Positions 1 through 6,723 of a stretch of 15,511 bases of DNA are shown here, piece after piece; the first letter of the stretch is position 1; every line of letters begins with the position of its first letter. Position numbers and translations under genes: made by a program. The notes beneath the pieces are model-generated. The model had not been told where the DNA came from. It saw nothing but the letters and a program-made list of their open reading frames with translations, and did not search any database. The DNA lies in contig JBDNFP010000127.1 in the NCBI GenBank assembly GCA_041689775.1, positions 1 to 15,511 of the forward strand, read 5' to 3'. This stretch comes from JBDNFP01 sp041689775. GTDB lineage: Bacteria; Bacteroidota; Bacteroidia; Cytophagales; Spirosomataceae.

Positions 1-1
1 A

Positions 2-112
2 CTCAACCATTTCGCCCTAAAAGGGAAAATATACATCAAGGCTATTCAAGCCGCTTTCAAAGAACTAGAACTACTCAAACTAAAACACACAGGCAATATT
101 TCCTTTGGATAA
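2..112 (+). CDS. C-terminal fragment of an unrecognised protein
   Basis: An open frame enters from the left edge and stops at TAA 110-112, leaving 36 residues. The end reads like a genuine protein terminus: a basic amphipathic helix (AFKELELLKLKH) followed by TGNISFG. I cannot assign a family. A transposase C-terminus is one possibility, given the IS-like debris elsewhere in the window, but no residue proves it. The other two forward frames give less protein-like sequence here. The next gene starts 139 bases downstream on the same strand. Confidence 0.4.
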   Translation, partial: LNHFALKGKIYIKAIQAAFKELELLKLKHTGNISFG

Positions 113-191
113 AAACAGACTTGCGTAACATCAATTATTAAACAAAGCCAAAATATCAATATAGTTCAAATATAGGCTACTATACGGAAAG

Positions 192-219
192 TTTGAAAGC
201 TTACCTGACCGTACATTTG
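192..219 (+). promoter_or_regulatory. Candidate Bacteroidota-type promoter for the dioxygenase gene
   Basis: TACATTTG at 212-219 matches the -7 consensus TAnnTTTG of the Bacteroidota primary sigma factor. A TTTG at 192-195 sits upstream as a -33 element. The 16-base gap is slightly shorter than the usual 17-23, so the -33 assignment is the weak part. The -7 box ends 32 bases before the ATG at 252. Confidence 0.4.
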
Positions 220-251
220 TATCACTATTTCGAACTTAAATGGCATAATAT

Positions 252-1235
252 ATGGAAACCAAGACTCCCACCATGGCCCCAACCATGATCCCCAATAATG
301 CCCACAAAGACATTCCCGGCAACCCCTCCACGGCCACTAGTAGTAAATTAAAACTCAACAACCGCTCCAACGGCCAACCGCTCCGGATACTCAGTGAGGC
401 AGATTGGGCTTTCTGGATCCATAACGGTTATATCGTTATCAAAAATGCGGTACCCCGCGAGCAGGCCGAACGTACGGCTCAGTTTCTCTGGGAGTTTGAA
501 GAAAAAAATGCCAATGACCCCAATACCTGGTATACCGCGCCCCGCGCCAAAATGCAGATGAAAGAGCTGGCCGGAACGGGTATGGTGGAGGTCTATAACA
601 ACCAGCACCTATGGAACAACCGCCAAATGCAACGAGTTTATGATGCATTTGTGGATATCTGGGGCACCGAAAAACTGTGGTCAACCATCGACCGCGCCAA
701 CCTGAATTTCCCGATCCGGCCCGGCTTTGAGTACAAGGGCTTTATTCACTGGGACTACGACCCCGAAACCAAACCCCAAAACGTACAAGGCGTACTAGCC
801 CTGGCCGATCAGACCGACGAAAACATGGGTGGTTTCCAGTGCATCCCGGAGCTATTCCGTACCTACGATACCTGGAAATTAACTCAACCCGAAGATCGAA
901 ACCGCTTTCAACCGGATATTTCGAAGTTTCAGGATAAGCTGGTGAAAGTAAAACTGGAAGCCGGTGATCTGCTGATCTTTAATAGCCTACAACCCCACGG
1001 CATTCGTCCGAATTTATCAAAAGATAAGGTCCGCATCGCCCAGTACATTTCCATGATGCCCGCCGAGGAAGACAACGAAGTCCTGCGCCAATGGCGCATT
1101 GACTCTTGGAAAAACCGCATCGCCCCCGAAGGCTACGCGTTTCCGGGTGACCCACGGAATTGGGAGCAGACAAAGTATGATACGGCTGAGTTGAGCGAGT
1201 TGGGGAAGAAGTTGTTGGGGCTGGAGACGTGGTGA
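252..1235 (+). CDS. Phytanoyl-CoA dioxygenase (PhyH) family protein
   Basis: This is a 327-residue Fe(II)/2-oxoglutarate-dependent oxygenase of the PhyH family. The double-stranded beta-helix signature is complete: the HxD metal pair is H166 and D168 (FIHWDYDP), the distal metal histidine is H249 (LQPHGIRPN), and R261 (KVRIAQY) is the likely 2-oxoglutarate anchor. The catalytic core begins near residue 43 (PLRILSEADW). The first 40 residues are low-complexity, rich in Pro, Thr, Asn and Ser, with no signal peptide. ATG at 252 is the first possible start; in-frame ATGs at 273 and 285 are alternatives, because no Shine-Dalgarno sequence decides the issue. The substrate cannot be read from sequence; bacterial members hydroxylate varied small molecules. 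It stands alone, transcribed towards the minus-strand sugar-acid genes, with a TAnnTTTG-type promoter upstream. The fold assignment is firm and the function is not. Confidence 0.88.
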   Translation: METKTPTMAPTMIPNNAHKDIPGNPSTATSSKLKLNNRSNGQPLRILSEADWAFWIHNGYIVIKNAVPREQAERTAQFLWEFEEKNANDPNTWYTAPRAKMQMKELAGTGMVEVYNNQHLWNNRQMQRVYDAFVDIWGTEKLWSTIDRANLNFPIRPGFEYKGFIHWDYDPETKPQNVQGVLALADQTDENMGGFQCIPELFRTYDTWKLTQPEDRNRFQPDISKFQDKLVKVKLEAGDLLIFNSLQPHGIRPNLSKDKVRIAQYISMMPAEEDNEVLRQWRIDSWKNRIAPEGYAFPGDPRNWEQTKYDTAELSELGKKLLGLETW

Positions 1236-1286
1236 GGGAAGAAGTGTAGAGTTTGGGAGGATGAGGCTTCACTATTTTGGCAAGTC

Positions 1287-1525
1287 TAGCCCCGGAGGGG
1301 GGCTAACTTTGGGATGTTCAAGTCAAAGACTTGTATTGTTCTTGCCCACCAGCGGCCGACGCTCGGTTCAAGACTGGCGGGAGCGGATAATACGATATGA
1401 GGAAATGTGTAAATCGTTTGGGCTTCGGGCCCTCACAGACGGCCTTTTGGTTGTAGTACGCAGTTACATACGCACAACGGCAGAAGACTCCGCACAACCT
1501 CGCGGCACGGAACACCACGACGAAC
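1287..1525. repeat. Hairpin-rich non-coding element, possible dispersed repeat
   Basis: About 240 bases lie between the dioxygenase stop and the pseudogene remnant and have dense secondary-structure potential. Stems seen: TAGCCCC/GGGGCTA (1287-1293 with 1299-1305), CAAGTC/GACTTG (1319-1324 with 1328-1333), CCCACCAG/CTGGCGGG (1345-1352 with 1374-1381, one mismatch) enclosing CCGA/TCGG (1356-1359 with 1363-1366), and GGGC/GCCC (1420-1423 with 1429-1432). Both strands can be read as short open frames, but neither product resembles a protein with domain logic. Homology of the minus-strand dehydratase remnant ends exactly where this segment begins, so it looks inserted or joined there. I have an unverified impression that similar sequence recurs in Bacteroidota genomes. 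It could be a structured RNA, a miniature mobile element or a rearrangement scar. The boundaries are approximate. Confidence 0.4.
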
Positions 1526-2203
1526 AAGTGCGTTGGGGTCGATACGAAGGGGTACCTCCGGCGCGAAGGCTTCGCGTAGCCCCGAAACCCCATCCACATC
1601 CTGCCGGGGCTCAAATACGCCGCCTTTGAGCTTGATAGATTGATTGAAAGCTAGATTCCTGGCACATCGCCCGCGCCTACTGCACGATTTCTGTTGGGTT
1701 CAAGGCACTTCTTCTGCCGGGCTGTATCCCAACCCGTCGCGGCGGAATCGGTACCGAAAGCCAGTTAGCTACCCGCGCCCTCGTATTTGTAAAAAAGATA
1801 GGCCGAAAAAGGTACCCGATCGCGCATCCGCCCGCCCAATAAATTCACGACTGGACGGTTTAGAATTTTCCCCATAATATCTAGACAAGCTACCTCCACG
1901 GCACTGAAAATATGCACTATCTTGCGCTAGGTACCGGGGAGAGATACCGCGCTCAGCGGCCGTATCCTGCCCAAAGTGCGCGACGAGCCCGCGGCGGATC
2001 TCGTTGAGTTAAAACACATCTTTCCCAATTAGCAGAGCCCGCGCTTCAACCAGAGCCTGATCGATTTCCTGCGTACCCGGAATTTCGCTGATGCCCGAGG
2101 TACCCTCGTCCATGACGATGGTACCTCGGGCATAGGGCGCGTGCAACAGCTGCGGATCTACGATAGCAATGAGCGTGATAACGGTTTGCTGTATTCGAGA
2201 CAT
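1526..2203 (-). pseudogene. Decayed glucarate-dehydratase-like enolase superfamily gene
   Basis: Joining minus-strand frames recovers a mandelate-racemase/glucarate-dehydratase-like protein. Piece 1 (2203 to about 1937) reads IAIVDPQLLHAPYA, GISEIPGTQEID and ALVEARALLIGKDVF, then a TAA (2009-2011) where Gln is expected, then LNEIRRGLVAHFG and DTAAERGISP. Piece 2 (1899-1709), in another frame, reads VEVACLDIMGKILNRPVV, NLLGGRMRDRVPFSAYLF and YKYEGAG, a TAA at 1765-1767, then LAFGTDSAATGWDTARQ. Piece 3 (1706-1638), shifted again, reads ALNPTEIVQ, a TAG at 1677-1679, then ARAMCQ. Piece 4 (1633-1526), after a 4-base tandem duplication, reads KLKGGVFEP and PLRIDPNAL. The KxK motif and first metal Asp of the active site are still recognisable. 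The C-terminal half with the remaining ligands is missing, replaced by the hairpin-rich element. ATG at 2203 is the likely old start; the frame is open up to 2260. It lies 101 bases after the UxuA-like gene on the same strand, so it was probably the last gene of the acid-sugar operon. Confidence 0.85.
2094..2130. repeat. Near-perfect 37-base palindrome
   Basis: CCCGAGGTACC (2094-2104) and GGTACCTCGGG (2120-2130) are perfect 11-base inverted repeats. After one mismatch, five more pairs (TCGTC/GACGA) close on a CAT loop. Each arm carries a GGTACC hexamer. It lies inside the decayed dehydratase gene at a point where a few residues expected for the family appear to be missing. It may be a small palindromic insertion, or a chance result of two Gly-Thr codon pairs. 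Confidence 0.6.
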
Positions 2204-2304
2204 TGATTTTTTCGGGTTGATGATAAAGGGTAAATGGCCCTTTTCAGAAGTTATTTGCATTATTTCTGAATCAAAATCCGCGCCCTTTGACCTTTTGACC
2301 CTTG

Positions 2305-3417
2305 CTAAGCAACATCCTCCGCGACCATCTGCAACAGCCCTTTGATATAGCCGTGGCAGAAGGCAAAAGACTGAGCACTGGCTTCTTTATTCTCGTGGTG
2401 GGGTACATGGTCGGGCATGACCATGCCGTCGAAGCCCACGTCGCGCAGGGCGCGGATTACTTCTACGAAATTCATGTCGCCGTTGTCGGGATACACTTCC
2501 TGAAAATTATTAAAGCCGCCCTTGATGTTGCGCAGGTGAATATTAAAAATCTGGTTTTTTTCGCCAAAACACTTGATAATGGGCAGGATTTCGCGGCGGG
2601 GATCTTTGAGGCCTTCGGCAATGGACCCGATACAGAAATTGAAGCCGTGGTAGGGGCTTTTGTACAGCGAGGCAAACCGTTTCATACCCTCGAACACATC
2701 AGGGCTGTTCCAACGCATGATGCCCCGGTAGGCAGCGGGCACGGGTGGATCGGCAATGTGGTTGGCAAGTTTAATCTTGTATTCCTCGGCCACAGGAATC
2801 AGTCGATCCAGAATGTAGGTAATCCGTTCGAACATCTGCTCGATAGAAACATCGCCCGCGATGGTTTTAGGATCATTGCGTTTGATGGCATCTTCCCAGT
2901 TCCAGGTACTGTACTCAGCGTTACCCCGTTTGGGATCGATGGTTTTCCCGGTGCGTAGTACCGGGAGAATCGTGGTATTGTAGTTCAGCACCTTAAGGCC
3001 CGTTTTGGCCGCGACCGTAATCATCTGTTGCAGGTACTCGATTTCGCGGTCTCGTTCCAGACTTTTGCCCAACATCATATTCGGGTACTCCACCCGGTCT
3101 ATTCCCGCCGAAGTCAGCGGGTAGTGGTAGGCGTCGAGGCTAATGCCGTACTTCTCGCAAGCGTCACGCTTGGCCAACGAATCGTCCAGATCCCATCCCT
3201 TACCGGGGATGATTTTGGGCGAGCCGCCGTCGATGTTGTAGACGCCGCAGCGGCCTTTCAGTTCCAGGTTCTCTTTGGTTGTCCCGCCCGACTGACAGCC
3301 AACTTTCATCAGTACCTTGCGCGGGACGGCGGGTTTGGCCTGAGCCTGGCCTAGGTTTACCACTGACGCCCCAACGGTACCGGCGGTGAAGACTTTGACA
3401 AAATTGCTCCGTTTCAT
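2305..3417 (-). CDS. Exported UxuA-like (mannonate dehydratase family) TIM-barrel protein
   Basis: A 370-residue protein with UxuA-type metal-site motifs: H220 in LANHIADPP, C262 in FCIGS, H294 in NIHLRN and D336 in MPDHVP. In mannonate dehydratases the corresponding His, Cys, His and Asp bind the divalent metal that supports loss of water from D-mannonate to give 2-keto-3-deoxygluconate. A xylose-isomerase-like TIM barrel is the alternative label. Unlike classical cytosolic UxuA, it opens with an export signal: MKRSNFVKVF, a hydrophobic stretch, then a likely cleavage near QAQA (residues 25-27). The KRSNFVK segment resembles a degenerate Tat motif, so a folded metalloenzyme may be exported to the periplasm. 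It lies 86 bases downstream of the GarR-like gene. The barrel and metal site are well supported; the exact substrate (mannonate or another aldonate/aldarate) is inferred from context. Confidence 0.82.
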   Translation of the reverse strand: MKRSNFVKVFTAGTVGASVVNLGQAQAKPAVPRKVLMKVGCQSGGTTKENLELKGRCGVYNIDGGSPKIIPGKGWDLDDSLAKRDACEKYGISLDAYHYPLTSAGIDRVEYPNMMLGKSLERDREIEYLQQMITVAAKTGLKVLNYNTTILPVLRTGKTIDPKRGNAEYSTWNWEDAIKRNDPKTIAGDVSIEQMFERITYILDRLIPVAEEYKIKLANHIADPPVPAAYRGIMRWNSPDVFEGMKRFASLYKSPYHGFNFCIGSIAEGLKDPRREILPIIKCFGEKNQIFNIHLRNIKGGFNNFQEVYPDNGDMNFVEVIRALRDVGFDGMVMPDHVPHHENKEASAQSFAFCHGYIKGLLQMVAEDVA

Positions 3418-3503
3418 AATGATAGGGATTTAGGTTTAGAAAATATCAGGTCACATGAATTTGACAACTTTTTGGATCACTGTACCGCTGAAAGTTATCA
3501 AAT

Positions 3504-4364
3504 TTATTCTTCCAAAAGCAGCACCAGGGCACTATGGTCTTTTTCGCCGTGGCCCTGTTCGATCGCGGTTTTCATTTGCTCAGCCACGAGCGAGGTACCT
3601 TTGAGGAGTACCTTGTAAGCTTCGCCGGCCCGGAGAGCGATTCCCATATCTTTGTTGTGCAATTTTATTTTAAAACCCGGTTTAAAATTCCGGTCAATCA
3701 GACGCTGACCGTGCAGGTCGAGGATGCGGCTTTGGGCGAAACCACCCAGCAACGCCTCCCGCATTTTTACTAAATCTACCCCCGCCTTGCTGGCTAAGGT
3801 GAAAGCCTCTCCGACTGCCTGAATCGTCATTCCGACAATCATCTGATTACAGGCTTTGGTAGTTTGGCCCGTACCGGGTTCGCCCATGCGGACGATGTTC
3901 TTGCCCATGGCCTGAAAAATGGGTAACGCCCGTTCAAATGCTGCCTCACTACCCCCTACCATGATGGAGAGTGTGGCATTTTCGGCTCCTACCTGTCCAC
4001 CCGATACGGGCGCATCGAGGGCTTCGACAACTTTTTCCTTCATTTGGCTATGTACCTTCGTGGCCACCGAAGGCGAAATGGTGGACATATCGATGAATAA
4101 TCCTCCCGATTGGATACCCGCCAGCACACCATCCGTACCCGATACTGCCTCTTCTACTTCGGGCGAGTCGGGCAGCATGGTGATAACCACGTCCACTTTT
4201 TGCGCCAGTTCCTTACTGTTTGAATAACCGGTAGCCCCCGCTTCGGTGAGTGCATCGGCGGCATGGCTGCTTTGCAAAACTGAGACCGAGTACCCTGCTT
4301 TTATGAGATTGAGGGCCATGTGTTTGCCCATGATTCCTAGTCCGATGAATCCTATGTGTTCCAT
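3504..4364 (-). CDS. Beta-hydroxyacid dehydrogenase, GarR-like (tartronate semialdehyde reductase family)
   Basis: A 286-residue NAD(P)-dependent 3-hydroxyacid dehydrogenase. The Rossmann motif GLGIMG is at residues 8-13 (GFIGLGIMGKHM). The substrate-binding signature is DAPVSGG with S121, followed by the family-typical GAENATLSIMVGG. The catalytic lysine is K170 (TTKACNQ) with N173 three residues on, and K238 sits in the C-terminal HNKD motif. Length agrees with E. coli GarR (about 294). GarR-type enzymes reduce tartronate semialdehyde to D-glycerate, the step after the aldolase in glucarate/galactarate breakdown; 3-hydroxyisobutyrate dehydrogenases share the same fold and motifs. A GntP-type permease 71 bases upstream and an HpcH/HpaI aldolase beyond it favour the GarR role. 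No signal peptide, so cytosolic. ATG 4364 is the only sensible start, as it directly opens the Rossmann strand. Confidence 0.88.
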   Translation of the reverse strand: MEHIGFIGLGIMGKHMALNLIKAGYSVSVLQSSHAADALTEAGATGYSNSKELAQKVDVVITMLPDSPEVEEAVSGTDGVLAGIQSGGLFIDMSTISPSVATKVHSQMKEKVVEALDAPVSGGQVGAENATLSIMVGGSEAAFERALPIFQAMGKNIVRMGEPGTGQTTKACNQMIVGMTIQAVGEAFTLASKAGVDLVKMREALLGGFAQSRILDLHGQRLIDRNFKPGFKIKLHNKDMGIALRAGEAYKVLLKGTSLVAEQMKTAIEQGHGEKDHSALVLLLEE

Positions 4365-4435
4365 ATTTCGTGTATTTTATGCTTTAAGAAAATTTGTGTA
4401 CTCCAATGGTTTGAGCCTATCGACCACAGCCACTA

Positions 4436-5881
4436 CTACACCAACGGGAAAAGCTTAGCCCCTATCAAGATGACGACTAAACCTGTAATTCCCATGACAA
4501 CCAACAAGGGTGAGATGGTTTTAAGTGCTTCTTTTTCAGTCAAATTACTCAATTTACAGATAATCCAGAAACCCGAGTCGTTCATCCAGGGTACTATTTT
4601 GGAACCACAGCCGATAGCTAAGCCAAGATACACGGGGTGAAATTCCAGATCAGCGTTTAAAGCAAGCCCCGATAGAATCCCCGAAGCCGTAATGAGCGCT
4701 ACCGTAGCCGATCCCTGGGCGGTACGTACCACGGCGGCAATCAGAAACGCCAGTGGAATCAGTGCCATTTGGTAGCCTGCTGTCAGGTCGGCGATGCGAG
4801 TACTTATACCCGTTTGCTGGAGCATCCCGCCAAAGGCTCCTCCGGCGGCAGTGATCAGGATAATACCCCCACCGCTTAGTAAAGCTCCCTGCACGTGGGT
4901 CGACATACCTTCTTTGCTGGTCTTTTTTTGATTGGCTAGTACCAGCAAAGCGGCGATCCCGCCCGAAATGAGGGCGATATTCTTGTCCCCGAAAAACTTA
5001 ACAAATGCGACGATGGCCGATAGAAACGCGGAATCAGCCCATAACTCACCCGTTTTGGAAATGGCGTTCAGCGCGGTATCGGCACAAATGAAGCCTAGTG
5101 GAATCAGTACGGGAAGTAATGAAAGTCCCAGCGAGGGAAGTTCTTTATCCTCCTGTGCGGCAATGACCCGAATATCTTTTAGAGGCGCATCAAGCGAATC
5201 CCGGATTTCGATGGGCATCTTCTTATTGACCCATACGGCGAACAAGTACCCGGCGGTAATGGTAAAGAGACCCACGATAACCCCCGCAATCATCATGAGG
5301 CCAATGGGAATATGCATTTCGCCGATCAGAAAAAGCGGGCCCGGCGCGGGAGGTACCAGCGAATTAGCCATCGCCGCTCCCGCCATGATGCACATCACCA
5401 ACAGTAGGTAGTTTTTGCCCAGGCGCAAGGTCATAGCTTTGACCAGGGGCATCATCAGAAAAATAACGGTATCAAAAAAAACGGGAATGCCCAGAAAAAA
5501 GCTACTCACCAGAAAGGCGGCAGGGGCTTTATCGATCCCAAAAAGTCGCAGCATGAAACGAATGATCCGTTCGGCAGCCCCGCTTTCCAGCAGACTTTTC
5601 CCAATAATGGCCGCCATCGCGATCAGGATGCCGATTTTGGCACAGGTGTTACCAAACTCGGTGGCAATGCGTTCGCCGATGCCTTTTTTGGAAAGCGCCA
5701 GGGAAGCGGCGGGGGTAATACCTTTATCCAGCGCGTACTGTTCTACCGCCAGGGCCGGAGTCATAAACGCCACGACCAGAGCCCCCAGAATCAGGGCCAG
5801 AAACGGGTGCAATTTCAGACCAATAATACCACCTACCACGATGATAACTCCGATGGAAAGGATAAAGAGGGGATCAGTCAT
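4436..5881 (-). CDS. GntP family gluconate/acid-sugar:H+ symporter
   Basis: A 481-residue inner-membrane protein with about a dozen hydrophobic segments, beginning FILSIGVIIVVGGIIGL and ending LLVVMGITGLVVILIGAKL. GntP-family hallmarks are visible: VPPAPGPLF in the middle and, near the C-terminus, RTAQGSATVALITASG, IGCGSKI and MNDSGFWIICKLSNLT. These match the equivalent stretches of E. coli GntT/GntP closely. It is about 30 residues longer than those (about 440), mainly from a loop after the second segment (LAVEQYALDKGITPAASLA, near residues 44-62). The family imports gluconate, glucuronides or related sugar acids with protons. Its position between an aldolase gene (47 bases upstream) and a GarR-like reductase gene (71 bases downstream) suggests a sugar acid as cargo. 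Substrate is inferred; family is firm. Confidence 0.9.
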   Translation of the reverse strand: MTDPLFILSIGVIIVVGGIIGLKLHPFLALILGALVVAFMTPALAVEQYALDKGITPAASLALSKKGIGERIATEFGNTCAKIGILIAMAAIIGKSLLESGAAERIIRFMLRLFGIDKAPAAFLVSSFFLGIPVFFDTVIFLMMPLVKAMTLRLGKNYLLLVMCIMAGAAMANSLVPPAPGPLFLIGEMHIPIGLMMIAGVIVGLFTITAGYLFAVWVNKKMPIEIRDSLDAPLKDIRVIAAQEDKELPSLGLSLLPVLIPLGFICADTALNAISKTGELWADSAFLSAIVAFVKFFGDKNIALISGGIAALLVLANQKKTSKEGMSTHVQGALLSGGGIILITAAGGAFGGMLQQTGISTRIADLTAGYQMALIPLAFLIAAVVRTAQGSATVALITASGILSGLALNADLEFHPVYLGLAIGCGSKIVPWMNDSGFWIICKLSNLTEKEALKTISPLLVVMGITGLVVILIGAKLFPLV

Positions 5882-5928
5882 TCAGTTAACAGTTGATAGT
5901 GGACAGTTGAAAATATTTAGAAGCACTG

Positions 5929-6702
5929 CTAGTGGGATTGGGATCGCATTTCATTTAATTTCTTCGCCATTGCCCTGGCTCCGTTGGCTACGAAGGTGGC
6001 GTCGGCGCCGCAGGCGATGAAACGAATACCCAGATCATGATACTGCCGGTATTCATCGGGATTGAAGAAAAGGATTCCTACGGCTTTTTGGGCCTTTTGG
6101 GCAGCGGCAATCGTGGTCTCTACCGCTTCCTTAAAAATCGGATGATCAAATTGTCCAAAAATACCGAGTTCCATCGACAGGTCGGCGGAGCCGATGAAGA
6201 GCACGTCCACGCCGTCGATGCTGGCTACTTCGTCGAGATGGTTCAGCACCTCAGCCGTTTCAATCTGTACGACACCGAGTAGGTTTTCGCGGGCATTCTG
6301 GTAGTAGCTGTCGAAATTTTGCGCAAACTGGGTGGCCCGAACCATCTTGGCTACACCCCGGTGGCCGTGCGGCGGATAGTGTAGTCCGCTCACGACTTTC
6401 CGAGCCTCGGCCGGATTGTTAACTTTGGGACACATGATGCCCTCCGCACCCATGTCCAGTATCCGGTGAATACGCTGACTTTCGGCACTTTCTACCCGTA
6501 TAATTACCCCCGCCGGGGTGGCTTCCAGGGCTTGCAACTGCGCCAGCACATCTCTTTCGGTACCCGCACCGTGTTCGAGGTCGATCAGTACCCAGTCGAA
6601 ACCCGCCAGGCCCACGATTTCGGCGGTGAGCGAACTACCCAGATTGAGCCAGCAGCCGTGGAGGGTTTCGCCGTTTTTAAGGCGTTGTTTTAAATTCTTC
6701 AT
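5929..6702 (-). CDS. HpcH/HpaI aldolase family protein (GarL-like 2-keto-3-deoxy-acid aldolase)
   Basis: A 257-residue class II pyruvate aldolase of the HpcH/HpaI family, close in length to E. coli GarL (256). Key residues are present: the catalytic His in DLEHG (H44), R69 in VIIRVE, metal ligands E148 (VVQIET) and D174 (GSADLS), and the GHRGVA loop that follows YPPHG. The family cleaves 2-keto-3-deoxy acids into pyruvate and an aldehyde. With a GntP-type permease and a GarR-like reductase alongside, the likely reaction is 5-keto-4-deoxy-glucarate to pyruvate plus tartronate semialdehyde. 4-Hydroxy-2-oxoheptanedioate aldolase (HpaI) is the alternative on motifs alone, but no aromatic-degradation genes are near. 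Cytosolic. It starts 21 bases after the amidohydrolase stop, so the two are very probably co-transcribed. Confidence 0.88.
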   Translation of the reverse strand: MKNLKQRLKNGETLHGCWLNLGSSLTAEIVGLAGFDWVLIDLEHGAGTERDVLAQLQALEATPAGVIIRVESAESQRIHRILDMGAEGIMCPKVNNPAEARKVVSGLHYPPHGHRGVAKMVRATQFAQNFDSYYQNARENLLGVVQIETAEVLNHLDEVASIDGVDVLFIGSADLSMELGIFGQFDHPIFKEAVETTIAAAQKAQKAVGILFFNPDEYRQYHDLGIRFIACGADATFVANGARAMAKKLNEMRSQSH

Positions 6703-6723
6703 GATTTAGCATTCTTAACTAAT

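Noticed and set aside
1261..1629. A 122-codon plus-strand open frame after the dioxygenase gene
   Set aside because: Its sequence has no domain character, it spans both the hairpin-rich element and the antisense of the dehydratase remnant, and the minus-strand homology explains its right part.
2243..2270. TTCAGAA/TTCTGAA inverted repeat just upstream of the dehydratase remnant
   Set aside because: Seven-base arms in AT-rich sequence can arise by chance and there is no T-run or regulator gene nearby to support an operator or terminator.
2302..2958. A 218-codon plus-strand frame
   Set aside because: It is the antisense shadow of the UxuA-like gene, whose metal-site motifs are all on the minus strand.
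4932..6020. Long plus-strand frames over the permease and aldolase genes
   Set aside because: Antisense shadows rich in Arg/Ser/Ile from the complement of hydrophobic codons; the GntP and aldolase motifs on the minus strand are unambiguous.
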